DNA of 64,000 nt, taken from NCBI RefSeq assembly GCF_026340095.1, contig NZ_JAPEPO010000003.1, positions 930,001 through 994,000 on the forward strand, given 5' to 3'. Source of the DNA: Streptomyces sp. NBC_01446 (GTDB lineage Bacteria; Actinomycetota; Actinomycetes; Streptomycetales; Streptomycetaceae). The translations under genes and the position numbers were made by a program. Every line of letters starts with the position of its first letter. The stretch's first letter is position 1. The notes under the pieces are model-generated. The model was not told where the DNA came from. It worked only from the letters and a program-made list of their open reading frames with translations, and ran no database searches. Shown one piece after another: positions 1-8,990 of the stretch.

Positions 1-1
1 C

Positions 2-847
2 CGGCTGAGGGTCGTGGTCGACGCGGGCAACGGCATGGGCGGGCACACCGTGCCGACGGTCCTCGCCGGTCTGCCGCTGGACATCGTCCCGATGTACTTC
101 GAGCTGGACGGTACGTTCCCGAACCACGAGGCCAATCCCCTGGACCCCGCCAACATCGTCGACCTGCAGGCACGCGTGCGCGCCGAGGGCGCCGACATCG
201 GCCTCGCTTTCGACGGCGACGCGGACCGCTGCTTCGTCGTCGACGAGCACGGCGACCCGGTCTCGCCCTCCGCGGTCACCGCACTGGTCGCCTCACGCGA
301 ACTTGCGCGGCATCCCGGGGCCACCGTCATCCACAACCTCATCACCTCCCGCACGGTTGCGGAGGTGATCCGCGAGGCGGGCGGCACCCCGGTCCGCACC
401 CGCGTCGGCCACTCCTTCATCAAGCGGGAAATGGCCCGCGCCGGCGCCGTCTTCGGCGGCGAGCACTCCGCGCACTACTACTTCCGCGACTTCTGGAACG
501 CCGACACCGGCATGCTCGCGGCCCTCCACGTCCTCGCCGCCCTGGGCACACAGAGCGCCCCCCTGTCCGACCTGACCAGCAGCTTCGAGCGCTACGCCGC
601 CTCCGGTGAGATCAACTCCGCCGTCGGCGACCCGAGCTCACGCACCGCGGCGGTGCGCGCGGCGTGGAGCACCCGCCCGGACGTGACGCTCGACGACCTC
701 GACGGCCTGACCGTCAGCGGAACCGACTGGTGGTTCAACGTCCGCCCCTCGAACACGGAGCCGCTGCTGCGACTCAACGTGGAAGCCCCGACCGAGTCGG
801 CGATGCGCGCCCTCCGAGACGAGGTACTGGCGACGATCCGCGCCTGA
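2..847 (+). CDS. Phosphomannomutase/phosphoglucomutase, 5'-truncated by the window edge
   Basis: C-terminal part of an alpha-D-phosphohexomutase, which moves phosphate between C1 and C6 of mannose or glucose and supplies sugar nucleotides for glycans. The frame is open from base 2, so the start and the catalytic phosphoserine lie upstream of the window. The metal-binding loop FDGDADR is present, as is the late sugar-selecting segment GGEHSAHYYF and the C-terminal phosphate-binding loop RPSNTEPLLRL. Substrate preference (mannose or glucose) cannot be decided from this part. The end at TGA 845-847 is normal for the family. Confidence 0.9.
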   Translation, partial: RLRVVVDAGNGMGGHTVPTVLAGLPLDIVPMYFELDGTFPNHEANPLDPANIVDLQARVRAEGADIGLAFDGDADRCFVVDEHGDPVSPSAVTALVASRELARHPGATVIHNLITSRTVAEVIREAGGTPVRTRVGHSFIKREMARAGAVFGGEHSAHYYFRDFWNADTGMLAALHVLAALGTQSAPLSDLTSSFERYAASGEINSAVGDPSSRTAAVRAAWSTRPDVTLDDLDGLTVSGTDWWFNVRPSNTEPLLRLNVEAPTESAMRALRDEVLATIRA

Positions 848-1035
848 GCACGCAATCGTGGCTGTCTCCGGATCGGTTCGAAGGAGTGAGCATCTGCGGG
901 TGAGGCCGATGCGCCGGTCATCCTTTGAACCGCACTGCACGGTTTATGGTTGCGGCGATCTTCCGGGCTGCTGTGCGGGCCGCACCGTGAGAACCCGGAC
1001 ACCCCCGGCACGTCACCGCGTGGGTGAAGACCCGG

Positions 1036-1389
1036 TCAGGCAGGCTGCCACAGCTCAACCCGATTGCCCTCAGGATCGGTGACCCAGCCGAATCGGCCGA
1101 CACCCTCCATGTCCTGTGTCTCCCCGGCCACGTCCGCGCCCTTGGCGCGCAATTGCGCGAGCATCGCATCCAGGTCGCGGACCCGGAAGTTGAGCATGGT
1201 CCGCTGGGTACAGGACCCGAAGTAGTCGGTCCCGGACTCGAACGCCGCGAACACCGTGGGCCCGGCTTCCTGATGCCACAGGCCGTTCTCATCGGCGTCC
1301 AGGCCCAGGCAGTCGCGATACCACGCGCTCAGGGCCGCCGGGTCGTCGGCCCGCATGAAATACCCACCGATACCAAGCACACGTTCCAT
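1036..1389 (-). CDS. VOC (glyoxalase/bleomycin-resistance fold) family protein
   Basis: A 117-residue single-unit VOC protein starting MERVLGIGGYF and ending at TDPEGNRVELWQ, the usual last strand of this fold. Members bind a divalent metal and act as glyoxalases, dioxygenases, isomerases or drug-binding proteins; nothing in the sequence picks one. The start is placed at the ATG with complement at 1387-1389, where VOC homology begins. The upstream frame is open and in phase with the remnant at 1390-1776, so a 246-residue fused product is formally possible. Confidence 0.8.
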   Translation of the reverse strand: MERVLGIGGYFMRADDPAALSAWYRDCLGLDADENGLWHQEAGPTVFAAFESGTDYFGSCTQRTMLNFRVRDLDAMLAQLRAKGADVAGETQDMEGVGRFGWVTDPEGNRVELWQPA

Positions 1390-1776
1390 GCCGCCATCTT
1401 GCCAGGACGGCGCTCGGGCGGGCCGGCACCACACCACCGCCCGCTTCCCCTCTGGATGGGACCTACCTCTGGCGCCCAGGGCCCTCACACGGTGTCGTGG
1501 TCGCCAGGCCGGCCGTCCGTCCGTCTGCCGCAGGGACGACGGCGTCGCATCCTGCCACGCGGTCCTGGTCACGGGGCCTTTCTCCCTCCACGCCGTCCAC
1601 CCGAACGTGCTGTCGCGCGGCACGTGCCGCTTCTCCTCGAATTCGCCCCGTCGGGCGGCGACTTCGGCGAGCAGGCGATCGAGGGGGTCCGACGTGTCGA
1701 GACCCGGGATGTCGGGGCGTGTGTCCGCTCCGGAGGTTTCCTGCGCTGTCCTTGACGAGTTCAGCGCCTGCGTCAT
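1390..1776 (-). pseudogene. Remnant of an acyl-CoA dehydrogenase-like gene, start retained
   Basis: The complement has a good ribosome site (GGAGA, 9 nt before ATG) and begins MTQALNSSRTAQETS. It continues DPLDRLLAEVAARRGEFEEKR, which resembles the N-terminal helix of acyl-CoA dehydrogenase/HsaA-like flavin monooxygenases. After RHVPRD the family pattern is lost; the following STFGWTAW may be a piece from further into such a gene, implying an internal deletion. The frame then runs without stop into the VOC gene. Such proteins are usually near 390 residues, so no functional enzyme is expected. The family assignment rests on about 40 residues and is an inference. Confidence 0.5.
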
Positions 1777-1923
1777 GTGAGTGTCTCCTCGCCTTGCCGG
1801 GCGGTGTCGGTACCGCCCTGCTCCTCACGCTACGAGGCGCAAAGGGGCGCGGACTATTGAGAGTTGACTGCGCTGAGTAGGGGAATTCCTCAGCTCCGTA
1901 CGGCACGTCGCAGGTGGGTGCGG

Positions 1924-4752
1924 TCAGGCCTCGTCGCGCCGGAGCGCCGCCAGCTCCCCGCGCGAGCGGATGCCGAGCTTCGTGTAGATGTGCGTCAGGT
2001 GGTACTGCACTGTCTTGACGGAGATGAACAGTTCGGCCGCTGCCTCGCGGTTGGTCACGCCGCGGGCGACCAGTTCGGCGACGTGCTGTTCCTGCGGTGT
2101 GAGGCGGCTGAAGTCGGCGGTGGTGCGGTCGGTGAGCTGGCCGGTGACGCCGCCCGCCTTGAGTTCGCGGTCGCAGCGCTCGACGTAGGCGGTGGCGCCG
2201 AGGGCCGCGAACCCGTCGCTGGCCCGCCGCAGCACGGTGTCGGCGTCGCGGCGCTTGCCGACCCGGCGCAGGGTCTGGCCGTAGGCGAAGTTGACGCGGG
2301 CCCGGTCGTACGGCATCGGCAGCGGTTCCAGCGCCGCCAGGGCCCGTTCGAAGTGCTCGCGGGCCTCGTCGATGTCGCCCCGGGCCGCCGCGATCCGGCC
2401 GCGCGGGTAGCCGAGCCGGCCCCGGGTGGAGCGGTGGCCGCGCTCGGCGGCGCGGGCTTCGAGCGGGGCGAGGAAGGCGTCGGCCTCGTCGGTGCGGTGG
2501 CACATCACGAGGGCGTTGGCGTAGATGTCGTGCCACGGCCACATGCCGGGCTCGTCGACAGCGTCGCGTGACGCGAGGCGGGTGACAGGGGTCAGCGCCT
2601 CCACCACCTGCTCGTAGTCGGCGCGGATCTCGGCGAGGTGGGCGCGGGCGAGACAGGCGGGGATGAGCATCATCGCGTAGTGGCGGCGGTCGGCCGCGGC
2701 ATCTCTGACGTGCTGTTCGGCGCGGGCCCGGTCGCCGCGCAGGGCGTGGATCTGGGCGCCGGTCCAGTGAATGAGCGGGCGCAGCAGTTCCATGCGGGCC
2801 GCGGCGGCGCGGCCCGCGGCCCGGTCGACCGTCTCCAGGGCCTCGTCCCAGTCGCCGAGGGTGAAGCGGGTACGGGCGAGCCAGGCCTGCGCCCACAGCG
2901 AGATGCGGGTGGAGCCCTTGCGGTACTCGGTGGGCACGGCGCTCTCCAGGTCGTGCCAGGCGCCGTACAGGTCGTCCTGGGACAGGGCCAGCCAGCCGCG
3001 GCACATCCGGACGCGCTGGCGCTGCGCGCTGTCGGCGACCTCGCCGACCAGCCGGTCGACGCCCTCCAGCGCCTCGGCCACCCGGCCCTGGCCGAGATAG
3101 CCGAGGCCGAGGATCGCACGGGTCTCGACGACGGCGGGCGAGCTCTCCGGGGCGAGTTCGAGGGCGGTCCCGGCCCAGCGCACGAGGTCGTCAGCACGCC
3201 AGTCGGCGAGGGCGTGCAGGACCTGGCGCTGGCAGATCAGTGCGGCGGTCTCCGGGTCGCGCCCCCGGTCGACCCTGTGCCAGGCGCTGTCCAGGAGGCG
3301 CTGGGTCTCGGCCGGGCGTCCGCCCAGCAGCGTCAGGTAGCCGAGCACGGCGTCCCGCAGGGCGCCGGACGGGAAGCTTTCCAGGACGGCCGAGAAACTC
3401 TGTGCGCGCGGCAGGTCGCCCGCTCCGACCAGGGCGTCGACGGCCCTCAGCAGCCGGGCCTGTCGGCCGGCGGGGGACGGGCTGAGGTCGGCGGCCAGGA
3501 GCAGGGCCCGCGCGCAGGACGACCAGGCGCCGACGGCTGCCCGCCCGGCGGCGTGCGCCTCCAGGGCTGCGGCCAGTTCCTCGTTCGCGAGCGGCGGTTC
3601 GGCGGCGGCCCGGTGGCGCAGCCGCTGCCCCTCGTCCTCGACCAACTCGGCCGCACGGGAATGGAGTTGGGCGCGCTCGCCTGGGCCGAGCGAGTGGTAC
3701 ACGGCCGCTGCGGTGAGGCGGTCGCAAAAGGCGACGCGGCCAGCGCCCGGGCCCACGGGCGGGCTGAGCAGGCCCGCGCGGCACGCCTCGTCGAGGGCGT
3801 CCAGCGGCTCGGTGAGCGCAGCCAGGTGAGCCGCGTCCGCGAAGCGCGCGGGGCTGCCGAGGACGGCGCACGCCTCGGTGAGCCGCCGTGCCTCGTCGGC
3901 GCAGGCGCTCAGGCGGCGGTGTACGTCCGCCGCCCGGTCACGCGGGACGGGCAGCACGGTCGGCGGGTCGGACCAGGTCTCGCGCGGCGCCTCGCGCAGC
4001 AGGGCGGTGATGTCTCCCGCGACGCCCGCCGTGTGGAGGCACAGCTCCTGCGCGGCGGTGGGTGACAGGTCCACTCCATGGAGCGCGGCCAGGCGTCGCA
4101 CGTCGTGCGGCTGCAGCGGTTCGAGGTGGACGACATCGCCCGGGAACTCCGCGAGGAACCGCGCCGTGTCCGCCTCGGCCACCGCGTCGTCGTCGACCAG
4201 GTGCACGGCGAGCACGGGCACGTCCGTCATCAGCCGCAGGGCAGACGCGAGGCCCCGCAGGGAGGCGGCGTCGGCCCACTGGGTGTCCTCCACGACGATC
4301 AGCGCACACCGTCCACCGGTGCGCCCCGTGGCCAGGGCCGACGCCAGCAGCTCGGCGAAGACCAGCGGGTCGGCCACCCCCGGCGACTCGGGCTGCGGCA
4401 TGCCCTGCGCAGGTCCGGCGTGCCGGCCCTCGTCGCAGGACCCGTTCGGCGGCGAACCGGACACCGCCCGTTCCACGCTCCGCAGCAGCTGACCCGCCAC
4501 CCCGCCGGCGCGGTCCGCCTCCCAGCGCAGACCGCGCACGCGCACCGTCAGGGACTCCGGGTGCGCGGCGGCGAAGCGCTCGACCAGCGTCCTCTTGCCG
4601 CTGCCCCGGGGGCCACGCACGAGGACGGCGGCCGGGCCTTCCTCGGCGACGGCGGCGTACGCGGACTCCAGCTCGGCCCGTTCGCGCTCCCGGCCCACCG
4701 CGTCGACGGGTCCGTCCGGGCCTTCGGGGTGTGTCCGGTCGCGGCTGTGCAT
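1924..4752 (-). CDS. LAL-type LuxR family regulator next to the ben genes
   Basis: A 942-residue large ATP-binding regulator. The N-terminus carries a Walker A loop (VRGPRGSGKRTL, about residues 46-57) in an AAA/NACHT-like ATPase, the middle is alpha-helical with TPR-like repeats, and the last 70 residues form a LuxR helix-turn-helix (LTPQEQHVAELVARGVTNRE, then a recognition helix with ISVKTVQYHL). LAL proteins couple nucleotide and ligand binding to promoter activation. The start is the only Met in its segment (MHSRDRTHPEG), 50 nt beyond the benD stop. It is cotranscribed in direction with benABCD, so a role as benzoate-responsive activator is a reasonable inference. Confidence 0.85.
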   Translation of the reverse strand: MHSRDRTHPEGPDGPVDAVGRERERAELESAYAAVAEEGPAAVLVRGPRGSGKRTLVERFAAAHPESLTVRVRGLRWEADRAGGVAGQLLRSVERAVSGSPPNGSCDEGRHAGPAQGMPQPESPGVADPLVFAELLASALATGRTGGRCALIVVEDTQWADAASLRGLASALRLMTDVPVLAVHLVDDDAVAEADTARFLAEFPGDVVHLEPLQPHDVRRLAALHGVDLSPTAAQELCLHTAGVAGDITALLREAPRETWSDPPTVLPVPRDRAADVHRRLSACADEARRLTEACAVLGSPARFADAAHLAALTEPLDALDEACRAGLLSPPVGPGAGRVAFCDRLTAAAVYHSLGPGERAQLHSRAAELVEDEGQRLRHRAAAEPPLANEELAAALEAHAAGRAAVGAWSSCARALLLAADLSPSPAGRQARLLRAVDALVGAGDLPRAQSFSAVLESFPSGALRDAVLGYLTLLGGRPAETQRLLDSAWHRVDRGRDPETAALICQRQVLHALADWRADDLVRWAGTALELAPESSPAVVETRAILGLGYLGQGRVAEALEGVDRLVGEVADSAQRQRVRMCRGWLALSQDDLYGAWHDLESAVPTEYRKGSTRISLWAQAWLARTRFTLGDWDEALETVDRAAGRAAAARMELLRPLIHWTGAQIHALRGDRARAEQHVRDAAADRRHYAMMLIPACLARAHLAEIRADYEQVVEALTPVTRLASRDAVDEPGMWPWHDIYANALVMCHRTDEADAFLAPLEARAAERGHRSTRGRLGYPRGRIAAARGDIDEAREHFERALAALEPLPMPYDRARVNFAYGQTLRRVGKRRDADTVLRRASDGFAALGATAYVERCDRELKAGGVTGQLTDRTTADFSRLTPQEQHVAELVARGVTNREAAAELFISVKTVQYHLTHIYTKLGIRSRGELAALRRDEA

Positions 4753-4802
4753 GTGGCGGACGCTACGCGACGCTCCGGCGTCGCCACCAGCGGGCGCGTG
4801 CG

Positions 4803-5597
4803 TCACCCCAGATCGCCGCCCGCCACCGGGAGGACGGTCCCGGTGATGTACGACGCTTCGTCGGAGGCGAGGAACGTGATCGCCGCCGCCTGCTCGGCCA
4901 GCGTGCCGTAGCGCTTCATCAGCGACGACTCGACGGTCTGGTCGACGATCTGCTGGTACCAGCCCCGTTCCTGCTCGTCTCCCGCCGCAGGGCCACGGGC
5001 GACCCTGCGCGGCGGCGCCTCGGTGCCGCCCGGCGCCGTGGCGACGACGCGCACTCCGTACGGTGCCGCCTCCAGGGCCAGCGCGGCGGTGAGGGCGTTG
5101 ACGCCGCCCTTGGCCGCCGCGTAAGGCACGCGGTTGATGCCCCGGGTCGCGACCGAGGAGACGTTCACGACGGTGCCGGAGCGCTGGGCGAACAGGTGCG
5201 GGAGGACGGCACGGCAGGTCCACAGCGTCGGGAAGAGGGAGCGGCGGATCTCGGTCTCGATCTCCTGCGGGGCGAAGTGCTCGTAAGGCTTGGCCCAGAT
5301 GGTGCCGCCGACGTTGTTCACGAGGACGTCGATACGGCCCAACCGGTCGAGCGCCCGGGCGACCGCCTCCTCGGCGCCCGTGTACTCCTCCAGGTCGGCG
5401 ACGACGGACTCGGCCTCGCCGCCGGCCGCGATGATCTCCCCCGCCACGTCGTGGACGAGTTCCGCGCGGTCGACGAGGACCACATGGGCGGACTCTGCGG
5501 CGAGGCGGCGGGCCACGGTCTCGCCGATGCCCTGGGCCGCGCCGGTCACCACGGCGGTCCGCCCGGCGAACCGGCCCGCGTAGACCTGGCCTCTCAT
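4803..5597 (-). CDS. benD: 1,6-Dihydroxycyclohexa-2,4-diene-1-carboxylate dehydrogenase
   Basis: A 264-residue short-chain dehydrogenase that oxidises and decarboxylates the benzoate cis-diol to catechol with NAD. The cofactor loop TGAAQGIGE is near residue 19, NNVGG follows in the middle, and the catalytic set is the Ser of NVSSVATRG and the Tyr/Lys of YAAAK. The C-terminus LPVAGGDLG is typical. The ATG overlaps the benC stop by 4 nt (ATGA), so translation is coupled to the dioxygenase reductase. The specific function rests on this operon position, last in benABCD, as much as on sequence. Confidence 0.88.
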   Translation of the reverse strand: MRGQVYAGRFAGRTAVVTGAAQGIGETVARRLAAESAHVVLVDRAELVHDVAGEIIAAGGEAESVVADLEEYTGAEEAVARALDRLGRIDVLVNNVGGTIWAKPYEHFAPQEIETEIRRSLFPTLWTCRAVLPHLFAQRSGTVVNVSSVATRGINRVPYAAAKGGVNALTAALALEAAPYGVRVVATAPGGTEAPPRRVARGPAAGDEQERGWYQQIVDQTVESSLMKRYGTLAEQAAAITFLASDEASYITGTVLPVAGGDLG

Positions 5598-6640
5598 CGG
5601 CCCGCCCCCACCAGGTCGGCCGCCGCGACGGCGGGCGTGAACTTCTCGTAGTGGAAGTGCGCGGGCTCGACGCCGAGCGCGTCGATGTGGGCGCGCACGG
5701 CCTCGACCATCGCGGGCGGCCCGCACAGGTACACGTCGCAGTCGCCGTCGTGCAGCTCGTCGGCGCCGAACAGAGCTGTCACGTACCCCTTGTTGGCGGC
5801 GTTGCTCGCCCCGTCGGCGACGCAGTGGTCGAAGGTGAAGCCGGGCAGGACGGCCGCGTAGTCGGCGAGGGTTTCGAGGTGGACGAGGTCCTGGTCGGTG
5901 GTGACTCCGTACAGCAGGTGGACGGGGTGTGCGGGCGGGGACCCCGCCGTGGCGAGCGTCTCCAGCATGGACAGGAGCGGGGCGAGACCGGTTCCGCCCG
6001 CCAACAGCAGTGCGGGTCGTGCGAGTTCGCGCAGGAAGAAGCCGCCCATGGGACCCGTGAAGGTCACCCGGTCGCCGGCTTGGGCCCGTTCGGTCAGATA
6101 CGTCGACATGGCTCCTCCCTCGACGACGCGCACCAGGAAGGAGACCCGCTCCTGGCCGGGCCCCGTACTGAAGGAGTACGCGCGGCTCTCGCCGTCCGTG
6201 CCGGGCACACCGACATTGACGTACTGGCCGGGCAGGAAGCCGAGGGCGGCCCTGTCGTCGACGGCGAGAGTGATGCCGACGGTCGTCGGCGAGTGCCGGT
6301 CGACGGCCGTCACGGTCGCGGTGTGCGTGGCCGGTCCCGTCTTGCAGGCGGCCGACGTCGTCGGGATGCGCAGCACGAGGTCACTGTGCGGGGTCATCTG
6401 GCATGGCAGGCAGTAGCCGCGCGCCGCCTCGTCGTCGGTGAGCGCCTCGTCGATGTAGTCCCCGCCGTCGTAACTGCCGGACTCGCAGTACGACTTGCAG
6501 GTGCCGCAGGCGCCGTCGCGGCAGTCGAGCGGTATGTTGATGCGGGCCTTGTAGGAGGCGTCGGCGACGGTCTCGGCCGGTTCACAGGTGATGAACCGGG
6601 TGGTGCCGTCCTCGAAGCCCAAGGCGACCTGGTAGCCCAT
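5594..6640 (-). CDS. benC: Benzoate 1,2-dioxygenase electron transfer component
   Basis: A 348-residue reductase passing electrons from NADH to BenAB. An N-terminal plant-type 2Fe-2S ferredoxin domain has the cluster cysteines C40, C45, C48 and C80 (CRDGACGTC then GYCLPC). It is followed by an FAD domain with RAYSFS and an NAD domain with LLAGGTGLAPLLSML. The length and order (ferredoxin-FAD-NAD) match the BenC/XylZ class. It lies 61 nt after benB and overlaps benD by 4 nt. Confidence 0.93.
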   Translation of the reverse strand: MGYQVALGFEDGTTRFITCEPAETVADASYKARINIPLDCRDGACGTCKSYCESGSYDGGDYIDEALTDDEAARGYCLPCQMTPHSDLVLRIPTTSAACKTGPATHTATVTAVDRHSPTTVGITLAVDDRAALGFLPGQYVNVGVPGTDGESRAYSFSTGPGQERVSFLVRVVEGGAMSTYLTERAQAGDRVTFTGPMGGFFLRELARPALLLAGGTGLAPLLSMLETLATAGSPPAHPVHLLYGVTTDQDLVHLETLADYAAVLPGFTFDHCVADGASNAANKGYVTALFGADELHDGDCDVYLCGPPAMVEAVRAHIDALGVEPAHFHYEKFTPAVAAADLVGAGR

Positions 6641-6701
6641 GTACGTTCTCGATTCGGGGAGTTGACTGACGGGTGCGGAGCCGGTGCCGGCCGGGTGCCA
6701 C

Positions 6702-7250
6702 TCAGAGGTGGTAGATGTCGACCACGTGGTGGATGAAGTCGTTCTTGAGGACGACCTTCTTGCGGCGGATGACCGGCTCGGGGCCCGACAGGTCGAGCGT
6801 GTAGTACGAGGTGCCGAAGTACATGTCGGTGTGCTGGTAGCGGTAGTAGAGCGTGAACCAGTTGAAGCGCACGTCGAGCAGTTCGCCGTCCGCGCCGCCG
6901 CGCCCTGCGATCTCCACGTTGGTGATGTTGTGGCCGGTGCGCGGTTCGGGCAGGCTCGTGGCGCTGGAGCGGTCAGTGCGGATGCGGAAGACCCGGTCTT
7001 CCAGGCCGGCCCGGTTCGCGTAGTAGATCAGGGAGATCTCGGTCTGCGGGTCGCGGGTGAGTTCGTCGTCGTCGGCCCAGGCCGGCATCCAGAACTCGGC
7101 GTCGGGGTGGTAGCACTCCAGCCAGCGCTCGAACTCGCGGTCGTCCAGATACCGGGCCTCCCGGTACAGGAACTTCCGTACGGATTCGAGGAGTTGGAAC
7201 TCGTCGGCCTGCGTCGAGGCGCTCTCGCCCGGCACGGTGGTCGTCGTCAT
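6702..7250 (-). CDS. benB: Benzoate 1,2-dioxygenase small (beta) subunit
   Basis: A 182-residue ring-hydroxylating dioxygenase beta subunit of the SnoaL/NTF2-like fold. It assembles with BenA in an alpha3-beta3 oxygenase. Diagnostic stretches are FLYREARYLDDREFERWLE near residue 27 and the C-terminal RRKKVVLKNDFIHHVVDIY. Its ATG overlaps the benA stop by 4 nt, consistent with balanced synthesis of the two subunits. Confidence 0.93.
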   Translation of the reverse strand: MTTTTVPGESASTQADEFQLLESVRKFLYREARYLDDREFERWLECYHPDAEFWMPAWADDDELTRDPQTEISLIYYANRAGLEDRVFRIRTDRSSATSLPEPRTGHNITNVEIAGRGGADGELLDVRFNWFTLYYRYQHTDMYFGTSYYTLDLSGPEPVIRRKKVVLKNDFIHHVVDIYHL

Positions 7251-8638
7251 CGTGCGTCGCCCCCTCGCTCATTGCGCGTCGTCCCGGCCAGCTCGTCCTC
7301 GGCGGCGAGTGCCGCGCTCATGGTGTCGAGCCAGTAGCCGTGCTGGACGGGGTAGAGGCCCTCGTCCTCGGTGCGGACGCCGCTCGCGATCGGGTCGATG
7401 CCGAGCTTGCGGGCCTCGTCGTCGGGTCCGTCGATCCAGTGGGCGGCGCCGCGGCTGAGGTCGTTCCACGGAGCGGCTGTGGCCTGGTACGTCTTCTGGC
7501 AGGAGCGGAACTCCTCCAGGTCGTCGGGGGTGGCCATCCCGGTCGCGTTGAAGAAGTCCTCGTACTGGCGGATGCGGTTCGCGCGGGCCTCGGCGCTCTC
7601 GCCCTTGGGCGCGATGCAGTAGATGGTGACCTCGGTGCGGTCCACGGACAGCGGCCTCAAGTGCCGGATCTGCGAGCTGAACTGGTCCATCAGGTAGACG
7701 TTCGGGTACAGGCACAGATTGCGTGACACGCCGATCATCCAGTCGGCGCGGGCCTGGCCGTACTTCTCGACGAGTTCGTCGCGCCGCTCGTTCAGGGGGC
7801 GGTTGGCGGGGTCGAGCCACTCGGTCCACAGCAGCAGGTGTCCGTGTTCGAAGGAGTAGAAGCCGCCGCGCTGCTTGGACCAACCGCCCGCGTCCATGTT
7901 CTTGGTGTCGTTCTTCGACTCGCCGGAGGTACGCCGCGCGGTGGTGGCCGCGTAGTTCCAGTGGGTGGCGGAGACGTGGTAGCCGTCGGCGCCGTTCTCG
8001 GCCTGGAGCTTCCAGTTCCCGTCGTAGGTGTACGTCGAGGAGCCGCGCAGCACCTCGAGGCCTTCTGGGGACTGGTCGACGATCATGTCGATGACCTTGG
8101 CGGCGTCGCCGAGGTGGTCCACAAGCGGCTTGACGTCCGGGTTGAGGCTGCCGAAGAGGAATCCGCGGTAGTTCTCGAAGCGGGCCACCTTGGTCAGGTC
8201 GTGCGAGCCGTCCTTGTTGAACTGCTCCGGGTATCCGGCGTCCCGCGGGTCCTTGACCTTGAGGAGCTTGCCGGCGTTGTTGAACGTCCAGCCGTGAAAG
8301 GGGCAGGTGAACGTGGTTCGGTTGTCGGTCTTGCGGCGGCACAGCATCGCGCCGCGGTGGCTGCACGCGTTGATCAGGGCGGTGAGTTCGCCGGTCTTGG
8401 TGCGGGAGACGACGACCGGCTGGCGGCCCATGTACGTCGTGAAGTAGTCGCCGATCTCCGGGATCTGGCTCTCGTGCGCGAGGTAGATCCAGTTCCCCTC
8501 GAAGACGTACTTCATCTCCAGTTCGAAGAGCTGCTCGTCGGTGAAGGCGCTGCGACGCAGCCGGTACACCCCGTTTCCGGGATCCTCCACCAGTGCCTCG
8601 CTCAACACACTGCGGGCCGCTGCCCAGGTTTCGGTCAT
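7247..8638 (-). CDS. benA: Benzoate 1,2-dioxygenase large (alpha) subunit
   Basis: A 463-residue Rieske oxygenase alpha subunit that dihydroxylates benzoate. Rieske ligands are visible as C92/H94 (CSHRG) and C112/H115 (CPFHGW). The mononuclear iron region ENGADGYHVSATHW supplies the bridging Asp and His ligands. The C-terminal catalytic domain is full length. It is the first gene of the leftward ben operon and faces catR across a 352-bp shared control region. Confidence 0.93.
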   Translation of the reverse strand: MTETWAAARSVLSEALVEDPGNGVYRLRRSAFTDEQLFELEMKYVFEGNWIYLAHESQIPEIGDYFTTYMGRQPVVVSRTKTGELTALINACSHRGAMLCRRKTDNRTTFTCPFHGWTFNNAGKLLKVKDPRDAGYPEQFNKDGSHDLTKVARFENYRGFLFGSLNPDVKPLVDHLGDAAKVIDMIVDQSPEGLEVLRGSSTYTYDGNWKLQAENGADGYHVSATHWNYAATTARRTSGESKNDTKNMDAGGWSKQRGGFYSFEHGHLLLWTEWLDPANRPLNERRDELVEKYGQARADWMIGVSRNLCLYPNVYLMDQFSSQIRHLRPLSVDRTEVTIYCIAPKGESAEARANRIRQYEDFFNATGMATPDDLEEFRSCQKTYQATAAPWNDLSRGAAHWIDGPDDEARKLGIDPIASGVRTEDEGLYPVQHGYWLDTMSAALAAEDELAGTTRNERGGDAR

Positions 8639-8990
8639 GGCTCCTCCTGATGCCCGGCGAGGTGCCGCCCGCCGGCACGGCTCATCGGGTGCTCAGCACC
8701 ATGGCAGGGCCAGGGGCGGGCCACCCCGGACATTTGCCCAGTCCCCACCCAGGGTGCTTTTCATATGCAGCAGATATGGATCACGCTGAATTCGGTATTT
8801 GTGCCATCTGAATGACGGCTCCTACGCTGAGCTGCATCGACGAAGGTGCGGACGCCCCAAGACCCCTGGTCGTCAGCGCTGTCTGCGCTGTCTGCGCTTT
8901 CCGCGTTGTCTGCGTTGTCTTCGTTGTCTGCGTGTCCGCATGTCCGCGTTGTCCGCGTGTCTGCGTGTCCCTTCGTTTGTGGAGGCCCTC
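8639..8990. promoter_or_regulatory. Divergent benA-catR control region (352 bp, no gene)
   Basis: Both promoters must lie here. An AT-richer island around 8755-8800 holds an interrupted palindrome, CATAT at 8762-8766 and ATATG at 8774-8778, a plausible operator. The catR-proximal third is a run of imperfect 9-bp repeats (listed separately). A clear ribosome site, GGAGG at 8981-8985, precedes catR. No convincing -10/-35 pair was identified. Confidence 0.6.
8878..8970. repeat. Degenerate 9-bp tandem repeat upstream of catR
   Basis: About ten imperfect copies of a nonamer near TGTCTGCG(C/T) fill this stretch, with T/C variation at one position. The period is a multiple of three and the catR frame is open through it, so an upstream start would add a Cys-Leu-Arg repeat to CatR. 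The repeats end 20 bp before the catR ATG. Confidence 0.75.

Noticed and set aside
848..1035. Possible short gene or RNA after the phosphohexomutase
   Set aside because: No start with ribosome site, no family motif and no strong stem-loop was found.
2638..4065. Long plus-strand frame opposite the LAL regulator
   Set aside because: It mirrors the codon periodicity of the real gene and shows no domain; typical high-GC antisense frame. Similar frames opposite hutT, the hut lyases and soxA were also dropped.
8799..8990. N-terminal extension of CatR through the 9-bp repeats
   Set aside because: Homology starts exactly at 8991 with a good GGAGG site; the upstream part is a repeat artefact of an open GC-rich frame.
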